The notes: generated from the letters alone by a model not told the origin. A stretch of DNA of 64,000 bases from Streptomyces tuirus (GCF_014701095.1 NZ_AP023439.1:2344001-2408000); one strand, 5' to 3'; numbered from the stretch's first letter, positions 1 through 9,291 are shown. Made by a program: numbers and translations.

Positions 1-1158
1 GTTCGGCGCGGTGGCGATGAGGTCGAGGCCGAACTCGCGCTCCAGCCGCTCCCGGATCACGTCCAGGTGCAGCAGACCGAGGAAGCCGACGCGGAAGCCG
101 AAGCCGAGGGCGGCGGAGGTCTCCGGCTCGTAGACCAGCGCGGCGTCGTTGAGCTGGAGCTTGTCCAGGGCCTCGCGCAGCTCCGGGTAGTCCGAGCCGT
201 CCAGCGGGTAGAGGCCGGAGAACACCATCGGCTTGGGGTCCTTGTAGCCGCCGAGCGCCTCCTCGGCGCCCTTGTGCTGGCTGGTGACGGTGTCACCGAC
301 CTTGGACTGGCGGACGTCCTTCACACCGGTGATGAGGTAGCCCACCTCGCCCACGCCGAGGCCGTCGGCCGCCGTCATCTCCGGCGAGTTGGTGCCGATC
401 TCCAGCAGCTCGTGCGTGGCGCCGGTGGACATCATCCGGATGCGCTCGCGCTTGTTGAGCTGACCGTCGATGACACGGACGTACGTCACGACACCGCGGT
501 AGGAGTCGTAGACCGAGTCGAAGATCATCGCGCGGGCGGGCGCGTCCGCGACACCCACCGGCGGGGGGATCTCGGCGACGACCTTGTCGAGCAGCGCCTC
601 GACGCCCAGGCCCGTCTTGGCGGACACCTTGAGCACGTCGTCGGGGTCGCACCCGACCAGGTTGGCGAGCTCCTCGGAGAACTTCTCGGGCTGCGCGGCC
701 GGCAGGTCGATCTTGTTCAGCACGGGGATGATCTTGAGGTCGTTCTCCATCGCCAGGTAGAGGTTGGCGAGGGTCTGCGCCTCGATGCCCTGGGCGGCGT
801 CGACCAGGAGGATGGTCCCCTCGCACGCGGCGAGCGACCGGGAGACCTCATAGGTGAAGTCGACGTGCCCGGGGGTGTCGATCATGTTCAGGATGTGCGT
901 GTCGTTCTTGTCATGGGTGGGGGCCCACGGCAGACGCACCGCCTGTGACTTGATCGTGATGCCACGCTCGCGCTCGATGTCCATGCGGTCGAGGTACTGG
1001 GCGCGCATCTGCCGCTGCTCGACCACTCCGGTCAGCTGGAGCATCCGGTCGGCGAGCGTGGACTTGCCGTGGTCGATGTGCGCGATGATGCAGAAGTTGC
1101 GGATCAGAGCCGGGTCGGTACGGCTCGGCTCGGGCACGTGGCTGGGGATCGCGGGCAC
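1..1158 (-). CDS. lepA: Elongation factor 4 (LepA), 5' part only
   Basis: Translational GTPase that back-translocates stalled ribosomes; cytoplasmic and ribosome-bound. About 386 codons are present and the C-terminal third lies beyond the left edge. The start is taken as GTG at 1158, preceded by AGGA at a good distance. The G1 motif AHIDHGKST is near residues 26-34, the switch/G2 region reads [11 protein letters not shown]3 is DTPGHVDF and G4 is NKID, followed by the domain II beta-barrel. The LepA-specific stretch [18 protein letters not shown] lies close to the window edge. It is divergent from rpsT, as in other Streptomyces. Identity is firm; only the missing 3' end is unseen. Confidence 0.97.
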   Translation of the reverse strand, partial: MPAIPSHVPEPSRTDPALIRNFCIIAHIDHGKSTLADRMLQLTGVVEQRQMRAQYLDRMDIERERGITIKSQAVRLPWAPTHDKNDTHILNMIDTPGHVDFTYEVSRSLAACEGTILLVDAAQGIEAQTLANLYLAMENDLKIIPVLNKIDLPAAQPEKFSEELANLVGCDPDDVLKVSAKTGLGVEALLDKVVAEIPPPVGVADAPARAMIFDSVYDSYRGVVTYVRVIDGQLNKRERIRMMSTGATHELLEIGTNSPEMTAADGLGVGEVGYLITGVKDVRQSKVGDTVTSQHKGAEEALGGYKDPKPMVFSGLYPLDGSDYPELREALDKLQLNDAALVYEPETSAALGFGFRVGFLGLLHLDVIRERLEREFGLDLIATAPN

Positions 1159-1256
1159 GCAGGGTCCTGATTCTTGAGGCGTCCGCAGTGTCTGCGGTCT
1201 CGGGTCGGATCGATACGTAGCCTCCATGGTCCCACGGGCGGGGACCACGGACGGGT

Positions 1257-1286
1257 TTGGGCCGCGGAAGGGGCCGCTGGTAGCCT
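1257..1286 (+). promoter_or_regulatory. Probable rpsT promoter
   Basis: TTGGGC (1257-1262) and TAGCCT (1281-1286) are separated by 18 bases, a reasonable match to the Streptomyces housekeeping sigma consensus. They imply a leader of roughly 105 bases before the rpsT start. This is inference from sequence only. Confidence 0.45.
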
Positions 1287-1399
1287 GGGTGGCTGTGCCT
1301 CATGCCCTCTCGCAGAAGGCGCGACCTCAAGAAATCACCCGGTGCGGGATTCGTGCGGTGTCCGTACGGCCTCGTGCCAGAACCTGAGAAGGCTCATTC

Positions 1400-1666
1400 G
1401 TGGCGAACATCAAGTCCCAGATCAAGCGGATCAAGACCAACGAGAAGGCGCGGCTGCGCAACAAGGCCGTCAAGTCCTCCCTCAAGACCGCGATCCGCAG
1501 GGCCCGTGAGGCTGCTGCCGCGGGTGACGTCGAGAAGGCCACCGAGTACCAGCGCCTCGCCGCGCGTCACCTCGACAAGGCCGTCTCCAAGGGCGTCATC
1601 CACAAGAACCAGGCCGCCAACAAGAAGTCTGCGCTGGCTCAGAAGGTCGACGCGCTCAAGGGCTGA
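1400..1666 (+). CDS. rpsT: 30S ribosomal protein S20
   Basis: Primary 16S rRNA-binding protein of the small subunit. It has 88 residues, the usual length, and is Lys/Ala/Arg-rich and helical; it opens [18 protein letters not shown] and ends near [14 protein letters not shown]. The start codon is GTG with GAGAAGG just upstream. It is a single gene transcribed away from lepA and closed by a strong hairpin at 1784-1834. Confidence 0.98.
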   Translation: MANIKSQIKRIKTNEKARLRNKAVKSSLKTAIRRAREAAAAGDVEKATEYQRLAARHLDKAVSKGVIHKNQAANKKSALAQKVDALKG

Positions 1667-1783
1667 CATCTGATGTGACGCCGGAGGGAATCGAGCGGGC
1701 CCTCTCTCATCCGCTCCCGTCCGGCACCCCGGATCCGCGCGCGGCCTGCGTTCGCCACGCGGGCGCGGATCCCGCAGCTTGAA

Positions 1784-1834
1784 CCGAAGGCCCCGCTTTC
1801 CGCCCTTCCCCAGGGCGGCCGGCGGGGCCTTCGG
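1784..1834. terminator. Bidirectional hairpin terminator after rpsT
   Basis: A perfect 13-bp stem (CCGAAGGCCCCGC at 1784-1796 with its complement at 1822-1834) encloses a second small stem, CGCCCT/AGGGCG. It lies between the convergent rpsT and the NTF2-like gene, so it can serve both. Confidence 0.8.
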
Positions 1835-1839
1835 CCTGT

Positions 1840-2235
1840 TCAGGACCAGAACGCGTTGTTCTTGTCGATGTCCTCGACGCATTCATCGAGGTCGGTGACC
1901 TTGTCGCCGACGATGCGGAAGATGATGCAGCCGGTGTCGTCGAGCCTCTTGCCGTTGCGCTCGGCCGTGAAGCGGGTCATGCCCACCGCGTGACCGCGGC
2001 CGTCGACAGCGATGCCGATCAGGTCCGCCTGCATCGTCCCGTTTGTCTCCGCACCGAGCCGTTCGTACATCTCGATGATCGAGTCCACCCCTTTGAAGTC
2101 GCCCGACAGCGGGTGATCGCCGGGCACGTGGTGGGTTGCGTCCCCCGCCATCAATCCGCGCAGGGTGTCCATGTCACCGCGCGAGAAGGCCTCGAACCCC
2201 CTGCGGACCAGCGCTGCGTGCGGGTGTTCAGCCAT
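1840..2235 (-). CDS. NTF2/SnoaL-like fold protein
   Basis: A 131-residue protein resembling the ketosteroid-isomerase-like (SnoaL-like) ester-cyclase/limonene-hydroxylase superfamily. These are small cone-shaped alpha+beta proteins that bind or isomerise hydrophobic substrates. The N-terminal helix reads ALVRRGFEAFSRGDMDTL, and later come GDHPLSGDFKGVDSI and the terminal strand GDKVTDLDECVEDIDKNNAFW. The start is ATG 2235 with GAGGG just upstream; longer in-frame extensions lack a ribosome site. It is divergent from the VOC gene with 100 bases between starts. The substrate cannot be predicted. Confidence 0.85.
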   Translation of the reverse strand: MAEHPHAALVRRGFEAFSRGDMDTLRGLMAGDATHHVPGDHPLSGDFKGVDSIIEMYERLGAETNGTMQADLIGIAVDGRGHAVGMTRFTAERNGKRLDDTGCIIFRIVGDKVTDLDECVEDIDKNNAFWS

Positions 2236-2335
2236 GACCCTCGCCACCTCTCCATCGCTCGGCGACGTACGGCTGATACACCCGATTCTCCTCTTCGGCA
2301 GGAGGAGGGCGACTCGATCACGGCACAGTGGACAG

Positions 2336-2761
2336 ATGGACGCACACGACACGAGCGCACCGGCCCTGGTCCGCGCGGCGACCAGGCTCCCCGCCCAGGA
2401 CCTGGAGCGGGCGCGGCGCTTCTACTCGGAGAAACTCGGTCTGGACCCCGTGGACGAACGCCCCGGCGGACTGCTCTACCGCTGCGGCGGCGCGGAGTTC
2501 GTGCTGTTCCGGTCCACGGGTGCCTCGCCCGGCACCTTCACGCAGATGGCGCTGGAGGTCCAGGACCTCGATGCGGCGGTCGCCGCGCTGAAGCGGCGCG
2601 GCGTGGTCTTCGAGGAGGTCGACGCCCCCGGCTTCCGCACCCGCGGCGGAATCGCCGAGATCGAGGGCAACTACCCGAGCAAGGGCGCACGCGGCGAACG
2701 CGGCGCCTGGTTCCACGACAGCGAGGGCAACCTGCTGGGGATGGGGGAGCCGGTGTTCTGA
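2336..2761 (+). CDS. VOC/glyoxalase-superfamily protein
   Basis: A 141-residue single-module vicinal-oxygen-chelate fold protein. The two beta-alpha-beta-beta-beta halves are visible: ATRLPAQDLERARRFYSEKL opens the first half and LEVQDLDAAVAALKRRG the second. The C-terminal end GAWFHDSEGNLLGMGEP is the typical last metal-ligand strand of VOC proteins (E in EGN). Such proteins act as glyoxalases, dioxygenases or antibiotic-resistance binders; the exact role is not predictable. The ATG at 2336 is chosen because the fold begins right after it. It runs toward holA with a 26-base gap. Confidence 0.88.
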   Translation: MDAHDTSAPALVRAATRLPAQDLERARRFYSEKLGLDPVDERPGGLLYRCGGAEFVLFRSTGASPGTFTQMALEVQDLDAAVAALKRRGVVFEEVDAPGFRTRGGIAEIEGNYPSKGARGERGAWFHDSEGNLLGMGEPVF

Positions 2762-2787
2762 GGCAGTCCCTGCCGGCCAGGGCCCCG

Positions 2788-3777
2788 CTAGCCGCGTCCC
2801 CTGGAGCGGGCCGCCCTGGCGATGGTGACCACCGCCTTCTCCAGGGCGTACTCGGGGTCGTCGCCTCCGCCCTTCACCCCCGCGTCCGCCTCGGCCACGG
2901 CGCGCAGCGCGATCGACACGCCGTCCGGAGTCCAGCCGCGCATCTGCTGCCGCACCCGGTCGATCTTCCACGGCGGCATGCCGAGCTCCCGCGCGAGGTC
3001 GGCCGGGCGGCCCCCGCGGGCCGAGGACAGCTTGCCGATCGCCCGGACGCCCTGTGCGAGCGCGCTCGTGATCAGCACCGGCGCGACCCCGGTCGCCAGC
3101 GACCAGCGCAGCGCCTCCAGGGCCTCCGCCGCCCGCCCCTCGACCGCCCGGTCGGCGACGGTGAAGCTCGACGCCTCGGCCCGCCCGGTGTAGTACCGCC
3201 CGACGACCGCCTCGTCGATCGTCCCCTCGACATCCGCGACCAGCTGCGACACCGCCGAGGCCAGCTCCCGCAGATCGCTGCCGATCGCGTCGACGAGCGT
3301 CTGGCACGCCTCCGGCGTGGCGGATCTCCCCGTCGCCCTGAACTCGCCCCGCACGAACGCCAGCCGGTCCGCCGGCTTCGTCATCTTCGGGCAGGCCACC
3401 TCACGCGCCCCGGCCTTGCGCGCGGCGTCGAGCAGCCCCTTGCCCTTGGCCCCGCCGGCATGCAGCAGCACCAGGGTGATCTCCTCGGCAGGGGCCCCGA
3501 GGTACGCCTTCACGTCCTTGATCGTGTCGGCCGACAGATCCTGCGCGTTGCGCACCACCACGACCTTGCGCTCCGCGAAGAGCGACGGGCTGGTCAGCTC
3601 GGCGAGCGTGCCGGGCTGCAACTGGTCCGGGGTCAGGTCCCGTACGTCCGTGTCGGCGTCGGCAGCCTTCGCCGCGGCCACCACCTCCTGCACGGCACGG
3701 TCGAGGAGCAGGTCCTCCTGGCCCACGGCGAGCGTCACCGGGGCGAGGGGGTCGTCATTCGCAGTCTTCCTGGCCAT
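2788..3777 (-). CDS. holA: DNA polymerase III subunit delta
   Basis: Clamp-loader wrench subunit that opens the beta sliding clamp. It is 329 residues, typical for actinobacterial HolA. The N-terminal domain has APVTLAVGQEDLLLDRAV and the strand KVVVVRNAQDL; the middle AAA+-like lid and the C-terminal collar (GMPPWKIDRVRQQMRGW) follow. The start is taken at ATG 3777 (MARKTAND); an in-frame ATG 12 bases further upstream is possible. It reads into the VOC gene tail-to-tail, and a repeat block lies upstream between it and the small gene at 4069. Confidence 0.95.
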   Translation of the reverse strand: MARKTANDDPLAPVTLAVGQEDLLLDRAVQEVVAAAKAADADTDVRDLTPDQLQPGTLAELTSPSLFAERKVVVVRNAQDLSADTIKDVKAYLGAPAEEITLVLLHAGGAKGKGLLDAARKAGAREVACPKMTKPADRLAFVRGEFRATGRSATPEACQTLVDAIGSDLRELASAVSQLVADVEGTIDEAVVGRYYTGRAEASSFTVADRAVEGRAAEALEALRWSLATGVAPVLITSALAQGVRAIGKLSSARGGRPADLARELGMPPWKIDRVRQQMRGWTPDGVSIALRAVAEADAGVKGGGDDPEYALEKAVVTIARAARSRGRG

Positions 3778-3880
3778 CGCGCCAAGCATCCCACGCGCCA
3801 CTGACAACGGATCCCGACGGACCGGGCCCTACCCCCCCGGGGGCCGCGGACGTGCGCGCACGCAGCACCGGGACGTACGC

Positions 3881-4076
3881 ACACACGCCGGGCCGCTAGG
3901 ACTCGCACACACGCCGGGAGCCGCAACGGCGCGCGCACGTGCCGGGGGCCGCGCTCTACGGCTCGCACACACGCCGGGAGCCGCTACGGCTCGGGCACAG
4001 GCCGGGGGCCGGTACGGCTCGCGCGCACACGCCGGGGGCGGATACGGCGCGCGCACGCTCCGGGGCCGTTACGGCT
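3881..4076. repeat. Degenerate tandem repeat, about 30 bp per unit
   Basis: About seven imperfect copies of a unit built around GCTCGCACACACGCCGGGAG, 26-31 bp each. Two neighbouring 60-bp blocks (3901-3960 and 3961-4020) are also similar to each other, giving a higher-order period. Many units begin GGCTC and end GAGCC, so each can fold as its own small hairpin. The array fills the space upstream of holA and runs a few bases into the 3' end of the small gene at 4069. Confidence 0.8.
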
Positions 4077-4323
4077 CCTCCCGCCAGCCCTCCCACTCGC
4101 CGGCCAGTCCGTCCAGCTCCGCGGGATCCAGGCGCTCGTCCTCGTCCCGCAGGACGACCAGCCACTGCGCGTCCTCGGCGTCGTCCTCACCGGCCAGCGC
4201 GTCCCGCACCAGCTGCGGCTCCTCGACGACCCCGAACCGCTCCCGCAGCGCCTCCACCACCTCTTCCGCGGCATCACGGTCGGGCAGCACCAGCACATGT
4301 CGCACATCACTCACGCCGGACAT
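4069..4323 (-). CDS. Small acidic conserved hypothetical protein
   Basis: An 84-residue protein, rich in Asp and Glu, with VRHVLVLPDRDAAEEVVEAL followed by QWLVVLRDEDERLD. The alternating hydrophobic strands suggest a small alpha/beta fold of the kind that binds a partner protein, but I do not recognise a family. The start ATG 4323 is the first in-frame ATG; GTG at 4314 is an alternative. The stop codon TAA is unusual for this genome and lies inside the tandem repeat, so the 3' end may have been remade by repeat expansion. Confidence 0.7.
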   Translation of the reverse strand: MSGVSDVRHVLVLPDRDAAEEVVEALRERFGVVEEPQLVRDALAGEDDAEDAQWLVVLRDEDERLDPAELDGLAGEWEGWREEP

Positions 4324-4438
4324 TGTCCGACACCGCGTCCCGGCCCGGCCGCCCAGCCCCTGCGCACGACCTGCACATCGAGGCCGACCACCCTGATGCT
4401 CGGCCCCACCATCGCGATGCCCCGCGCCAGGCAGACGA

Positions 4439-5269
4439 CTACGCCGGATTTCGCAGCGTCGGCACCTTGTCGAGCTCGATCCCGAACCGCTCCCGGTACA
4501 CCCCAAGGATCTCCTCATCCCTCTCCAGCTCCCGCTCCTCCCGCGTCCCGTCGGCCGCCGTCGCCGTGAGCCTGCGCCCGCTGAGCGTGATCCGCCCTCC
4601 CTCCTCCGTCACCCGCGAACAGACCAGCGACCGCGTGAAATGCGAGACCGGCGACGTGCTGTGCCACCACGCCCCGGCCACGAAGTCACCGAGCGCCCGC
4701 GGCCGCACTTCCAGGCGGTACTGCGCTCCGCCGTCCCGGAACACGTCCAGGTCCGCCGCCTCCACCGTGCCGTGCCCGCCGCGCACCCCGGCCGCGTCCG
4801 GCCCCGCCTCGACGATCCGGAACGTGCCCCCCGGGTCCTTCTGCTCGCCCCGGTCCCCGAACGCCAACGGCAGGTGGCTGTGCGCCCCGAACCCGACATC
4901 GGCCAGCCAGTCACCCCTGTCCACCGTCCGTACCCGCAGCGCGAGATGGTCGTACGGGATCCCGAGCCGTCCCCCGTCCCCGTACACCCGCCCCGCCAGC
5001 AGCGTCACGTCGTACCCCAGCGCGGCCAGCAACGCCCCGAAGGAGCCGTTGAGTTCGTAACAGAACCCGCCCCGCCGCGCCCCCACCACCTTGTCCAGCA
5101 GCCGCTTCTCCTCCAGCACGATCTCCTCGCCCAGATGGATCGAGAGGTTCTCGAACGGCACGGTCCGCAGGTGACGCAGGTGCAGTTCGCGCAGCGCGTC
5201 GACGGTGGGCCACGCCGGCTGCTCGGCTCCCAGTCGGCGCAGATAGGCATCAACCTGTGCTGAGTTCAT
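4439..5269 (-). CDS. nat: Arylamine N-acetyltransferase
   Basis: Transfers acetyl from acetyl-CoA to arylamine or related nitrogen nucleophiles by a ping-pong mechanism. It is 276 residues, normal for bacterial NATs. The Cys-His-Asp triad is complete: Cys70 in RGGFCYELN, His108 in YDHLAL and Asp124 in WLADVGFG. The N-terminal helical bundle carries the conserved VPFENLSIHLG. The ATG lies only 4 bases after the comEC stop on the same strand, so it should be co-transcribed with comEA and comEC. That pairing with DNA-uptake genes has no evident functional reason. Confidence 0.95.
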   Translation of the reverse strand: MNSAQVDAYLRRLGAEQPAWPTVDALRELHLRHLRTVPFENLSIHLGEEIVLEEKRLLDKVVGARRGGFCYELNGSFGALLAALGYDVTLLAGRVYGDGGRLGIPYDHLALRVRTVDRGDWLADVGFGAHSHLPLAFGDRGEQKDPGGTFRIVEAGPDAAGVRGGHGTVEAADLDVFRDGGAQYRLEVRPRALGDFVAGAWWHSTSPVSHFTRSLVCSRVTEEGGRITLSGRRLTATAADGTREERELERDEEILGVYRERFGIELDKVPTLRNPA

Positions 5270-5273
5270 GCCC

Positions 5274-7976
5274 TCAGTCTCGCGCCACCCTCAGCTCTCC
5301 GCCGCCTCCTGCGACCGCGAGCGCGCCGTCCCGGTCCGTCCGCAGCACCGCCGCGCCCCCGGCGCGCAGCGCCGCGACCGTGCCGGGCGCCGGGTGCCCG
5401 TAGGAGTTGCCCTCGCCGCAGGAGATGAGGGCCAGCCGCGGGGCCACCCGGCCTATGAGTCCCGGGTCCTGGTAGGCCGAGCCGTGGTGGGCGACCTTCA
5501 GCACGTCCACACCCTCCAGCGCCTCCGCCGCGGGTGACCTCGCCAGCGCCCGCTGCGCCGGGGGCTCCAGGTCTCCGAGGAGCAGCAGGCGCAGTCCGGC
5601 CGTGCGGACCAGCATGGCGACGCTGGCGTCGTTCGGCCCTTCCGGCACCGGCGGGTGGACCGGTGTGCCTCCTGGAGGCATCTGCGGCGGTCTCCCCTGC
5701 GGTGGCAGTAGGCCCGGCGGTGGCGGTGTCCCCGGCGGTGTCAGGGTCCACGGAGGCGAGTCCAGCGGCGGGCTCGGGGACGGGTTCGGCGGCGGGCTCG
5801 GGGGCGGGTCCGGCGGCGGCCACACCACCTGCCACGACAACTCCCCCGTCCGCCGCTGCTCTCCGGCCGCCGCCCGCGTCACGGGGATCCGCCGCGCCGC
5901 CGCCAGCCTCCGCACGAACGCGGCCTGGTCGGCGGGCTCTTCGAACCCCGTCGTCTCGATCGCGCCCACGGCCCGGCCACGCAGCACCCCGGGCAGGCCC
6001 GCCACGTGATCGGCGTGGAAGTGGGTGAGCACGACCAACGGGACCCTGCTGATGCCCAGTGAGCGCAGACAGTGGTCGACGAGCCGCGGGTCGGGCCCGG
6101 CGTCCACCACCACGCCGGTCCCCTCGCCCGCCGCGAGCACCATGGCGTCGCCCTGCCCCACGTCACACATCACCAGCCGCCAGCCCGGCGGCGGCCAGCC
6201 CGTGACCACCCGGGTCAGCGGCGGCGGCTGCACCACCACCAGCGCCAGCAGCAGTCCGCACACCGCGCACCACCAGGGATGCCCGAGCAGCCGCCGCCCG
6301 ACGAGCACCACGACCAGGGTCACGGCCAGGAGCAGCGCCGCGCCCGCCCAACTGCCCGGCCAGTCCACTCCCCCGCCCGGCAGCGCCGCCCCGGCCCGGG
6401 CGATCCGCGCGATCCATCCGGCGGGCCAGTGCGCGCACCACGCGAGGGCCTCGGCCACCGGCATCGCCACCGGCGCCGTGGCCAACGCCGCGAACCCCAG
6501 CACGGTCGCCGGCGCGATCGCGAACTCCGCGAGCAGATTGCACGGCACGGCCACCAGACTCACCCGCGCCGACAGCACGGCGACGACGGGCGCGCACAGC
6601 GCCTGCGCGGCCGCCGCGGCACCCAGCGCCTCGGCCAGTCGCGGCGGTACCCCGCGCCGCCGGAGTCCGGCGCTCCAGCGCGGCGCGAGCGTGAGCAGGG
6701 CACCGGTCGCCACGACGGACAGCAGGAAACCGTAACTCCGCGCCAGCCACGGGTCGTACAGCACCAGCAGCAGGACCGCCGTCGCCAGCGCGGGGATCAT
6801 CGACCTCCGGCGGCCGGTCGCCAGGGCGAGCAGCGCCACGGCTCCGCAGGCCGCGGCGCGCACCACGCTCGGATCCGGTCGGCACACGACGACGAAACCG
6901 AGCGAGAGCACGCCCCCGAGCACCGCCGTCCCGCGCAGGGAGATGCCGAGCCGAGGCGCGAGGCCCCGCCGCTCGACGTGCTGCGCCAGGCCCGGCGGGC
7001 CGAGCAGCAGCGCGAGGAGGATCGTGAAGTTGGCCCCGGACACGGCCAGCGTGTGTGTGAGGTCGGTCTCCTTGAACGCCTCCTCCAGCTCCGGAGTGAT
7101 CCGCGAGGTGTCCCCGACCACGAGGCCGGGCAGCAGCGCCCGGGGGTCCGCCGGCAGCCCGTCGGTCGCCTCCCTCAGCCCGGTGCGCAGCCGCCCGGCG
7201 AGCCGCTGCGGCCCCGAGGGCTCCCCCACCACGTCCGGTGCGCCCTGGTCCCGCACCCGCAGCACGGCCGCGACCCGGTCGCCGCCCGTCATCGCGGGTG
7301 CCAGCCGCGCACTGACCCGCAGCCGCGTCGAGGGCAGCAGGCCGAGCCACGGTGACCGCCCCCGCCCACCGACGAACCGGCCGGGCGAAGCAGCGCCTAC
7401 ATCCACGATCACCAGCACCGGCGCCCGTGTCGTCACCGTGGTGCCGCCCGCCATCTGGAGGCGCCGCACATCGGCGTCGATCAGCACGGCCGTCGGAGCC
7501 ACATGATCACCCCGGACCTTCGGCCGGGTGAGCCGCGGGTCGGATGTGAGCTCGACCTCGGCCGTCACCGTCGCGTACTCCCGCGCCAGGCCGGGCACGG
7601 GCCCCCGGCGCAGATCCGCCCCGTGCAGCCCGGCCGAGGCGGCGGCCGCCGCGACACACAGCAGCAGGGCGGCGGCGGAGGCACGCGGCCAGGACGCCAC
7701 CCGGGCCCGCCGGGCCAACGGCAGCAGTCCGACGGCCACCAGGCAGCCGATCACGAGGCCGCACACCCACGCCGGAGACGCGTCCAGCGCCAGCGCCGCC
7801 GTGCCCCAGGCAGCCAGGGCGGGTGGTACGAGCCGCAGGTCCGTCGGGCCCTCCTGGCGTGGCCGGGCGGTGCCGAGACGGGTGCCGGAGGAGGCGTGCA
7901 CGGGCGACCGGGTGGGACGGGGCGCGGATGAGGCCTCGTCGTCCTGCCGCGCCGGCGGGCCGGGGAGGCTCCTCAT
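5274..7976 (-). CDS. comEC: ComEC/Rec2-family membrane protein with metallo-hydrolase domain
   Basis: Family of inner-membrane DNA-transport channels with a C-terminal metallo-beta-lactamase-type domain. It is 900 residues. After a disordered N-terminus come a soluble OB-like domain, then the Competence membrane domain (AVSGANFTILLALL onward, about ten hydrophobic segments). The hydrolase domain starts near MCDVGQGDAMVL with the metal motif HFHADH at about residue 650 and LKVAHHGSAYQ later. Residues of about 718-780 form a strongly proline-rich insertion inside the hydrolase domain. The ATG overlaps the comEA stop by 4 bases. Natural competence is not established in Streptomyces, so the biological role is open. 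Confidence 0.93.
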   Translation of the reverse strand: MRSLPGPPARQDDEASSAPRPTRSPVHASSGTRLGTARPRQEGPTDLRLVPPALAAWGTAALALDASPAWVCGLVIGCLVAVGLLPLARRARVASWPRASAAALLLCVAAAAASAGLHGADLRRGPVPGLAREYATVTAEVELTSDPRLTRPKVRGDHVAPTAVLIDADVRRLQMAGGTTVTTRAPVLVIVDVGAASPGRFVGGRGRSPWLGLLPSTRLRVSARLAPAMTGGDRVAAVLRVRDQGAPDVVGEPSGPQRLAGRLRTGLREATDGLPADPRALLPGLVVGDTSRITPELEEAFKETDLTHTLAVSGANFTILLALLLGPPGLAQHVERRGLAPRLGISLRGTAVLGGVLSLGFVVVCRPDPSVVRAAACGAVALLALATGRRRSMIPALATAVLLLVLYDPWLARSYGFLLSVVATGALLTLAPRWSAGLRRRGVPPRLAEALGAAAAAQALCAPVVAVLSARVSLVAVPCNLLAEFAIAPATVLGFAALATAPVAMPVAEALAWCAHWPAGWIARIARAGAALPGGGVDWPGSWAGAALLLAVTLVVVLVGRRLLGHPWWCAVCGLLLALVVVQPPPLTRVVTGWPPPGWRLVMCDVGQGDAMVLAAGEGTGVVVDAGPDPRLVDHCLRSLGISRVPLVVLTHFHADHVAGLPGVLRGRAVGAIETTGFEEPADQAAFVRRLAAARRIPVTRAAAGEQRRTGELSWQVVWPPPDPPPSPPPNPSPSPPLDSPPWTLTPPGTPPPPGLLPPQGRPPQMPPGGTPVHPPVPEGPNDASVAMLVRTAGLRLLLLGDLEPPAQRALARSPAAEALEGVDVLKVAHHGSAYQDPGLIGRVAPRLALISCGEGNSYGHPAPGTVAALRAGGAAVLRTDRDGALAVAGGGGELRVARD

Positions 7977-9223
7977 GGCCGTACGAGGTCGCGCAGGTCG
8001 GCGAAGCGGCGGTCGCCGATGCCGTTCACCTCACGCAGCTCGTCCACGGAACGGAAACCGCCGTGCTGCGTGCGGTAGTCGATGATGTGCTGCGCCAGCA
8101 CCGGGCCGACGCCCGGCAGGGTGTCGAGCTGGTCCGCGGTGGCCGTGTTGAGGGAGACGGGGGCGGCCGGCGCAGCCGCCCCACCGGCCGGGCCGCCGGG
8201 AGCCGCACCACCACCCGCCCCGGCAGCCGGGGCGGGAGCCGGCCCTCCGACGATCACCTGCTCGCCGTCGACGAGGAACCGGGCGCGGTTGAGCCCGTCG
8301 GTGTCCGTGCCGGGCTTGACCCCGCCCGCCGCGTGCAGCGCGTCCGCGACCCGTGAGCCGGCCGGCAGCCGGTGGATCCCCGGGTCACGCACCTTGCCAC
8401 CCACATCCACGACGATCTCGGGCGCGCCCGCCTTCGCGGACCCGGCGGAAGCCCCCGAGGCGGTGCTGGCAGCCGCCCCCGCGGCGCCCGGGCCGCCCTT
8501 CCCTCCGGCCTGCCCGCCCTCCTGCTCCGCCCCGAACGGCACCGCCGCCCGCACCACCTCCGGCGGCCGCACGGACTGGGTCCGGCCGGCCCAGAAGTGC
8601 TGCACGGCGAAGGCCGCGGCGACGACGAGCACCACCGTCAGTGCCACCACGCTCCGACGCTCCAGACCGCACCTGGCCTGCAACCACAGCGGCATGCGCT
8701 CCCGCAGCGCCGACCCCGCGCGCTCCCGCCAGGCTCCCCCACGCGCGCGGACGTCCTCGCCCCGGAGACCGCCTCTCGGTTCCGCCTCCAGGTCAGGGAG
8801 ACCACCCATGGACTGCGCGAGCGCCGGACGGGCACCGAACCCCCGCGGTGTCTCGTCCAAGCCGACTGACCCCGGCGGCCCCTGCCCCGACTCCCGCCGC
8901 TCCCCGGGCGGTTCGACCGGTTCGGCCCGCCCAGGAGGCCCGCCCGGCCCTGCGTGCCCTGCGTCGCCTGCTTCACCTGCTTTGCCTGCGTCGCCTGCGT
9001 CGCCTGCGTCGCCTGCGTGCCCTGCGTCCCCTACGGGCCCCGTGTGCTCGCCGAACAACACCCCCGCGCGCCGCCGCAGTTCCTCCGCAGAGGCGTGACG
9101 CTGCCGGGCCCGCCCGCGCGCGACAGGCGGGCGGCGGTGATGACGGACGCGCCCGTCGGACGCCGGATGACGGCCCGGCCCACTGGTCGCGGTCGCTGTG
9201 CGTGAACGTGATCGAAGTGCCAT
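7973..9223 (-). CDS. comEA: ComEA-family helix-hairpin-helix DNA-binding membrane protein
   Basis: DNA receptor family: a membrane anchor, an SLBB domain and a C-terminal pair of helix-hairpin-helix motifs. 416 residues from ATG 9223. The N-terminal 190 residues are unusually long, cytoplasmic and low-complexity, with a Gly-X-Ala triplet run (GDAGHAGDAGDAGDAG) near residues 60-95. One membrane helix (VVALTVVLVVAAAFAV) follows near 195-213. The SLBB section reads EIVVDVGGKVRDPGIHRLP, and the HhH end reads LNTATADQLDTLPGVGPVLA. It is translationally coupled to comEC. The repeat DNA may vary in length between strains. Confidence 0.92.
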   Translation of the reverse strand: MALRSRSRTATATSGPGRHPASDGRVRHHRRPPVARGRARQRHASAEELRRRAGVLFGEHTGPVGDAGHAGDAGDAGDAGKAGEAGDAGHAGPGGPPGRAEPVEPPGERRESGQGPPGSVGLDETPRGFGARPALAQSMGGLPDLEAEPRGGLRGEDVRARGGAWRERAGSALRERMPLWLQARCGLERRSVVALTVVLVVAAAFAVQHFWAGRTQSVRPPEVVRAAVPFGAEQEGGQAGGKGGPGAAGAAASTASGASAGSAKAGAPEIVVDVGGKVRDPGIHRLPAGSRVADALHAAGGVKPGTDTDGLNRARFLVDGEQVIVGGPAPAPAAGAGGGAAPGGPAGGAAAPAAPVSLNTATADQLDTLPGVGPVLAQHIIDYRTQHGGFRSVDELREVNGIGDRRFADLRDLVRP

Positions 9224-9273
9224 GCGACGAGGATCGGCCACTCCGGTCCACTCGCGATGATCTTGGTCAATTC

Positions 9274-9291
9274 CCGGGGACAATCCCCCGG
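9274..9291. terminator. Small GC hairpin between degV and comEA
   Basis: CCGGGG (9274-9279) pairs with CCCCGG (9286-9291) around ACAAT, between the DegV stop and the comEA start. It is short and has no T-tract, so it is only a possible terminator. Confidence 0.35.
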
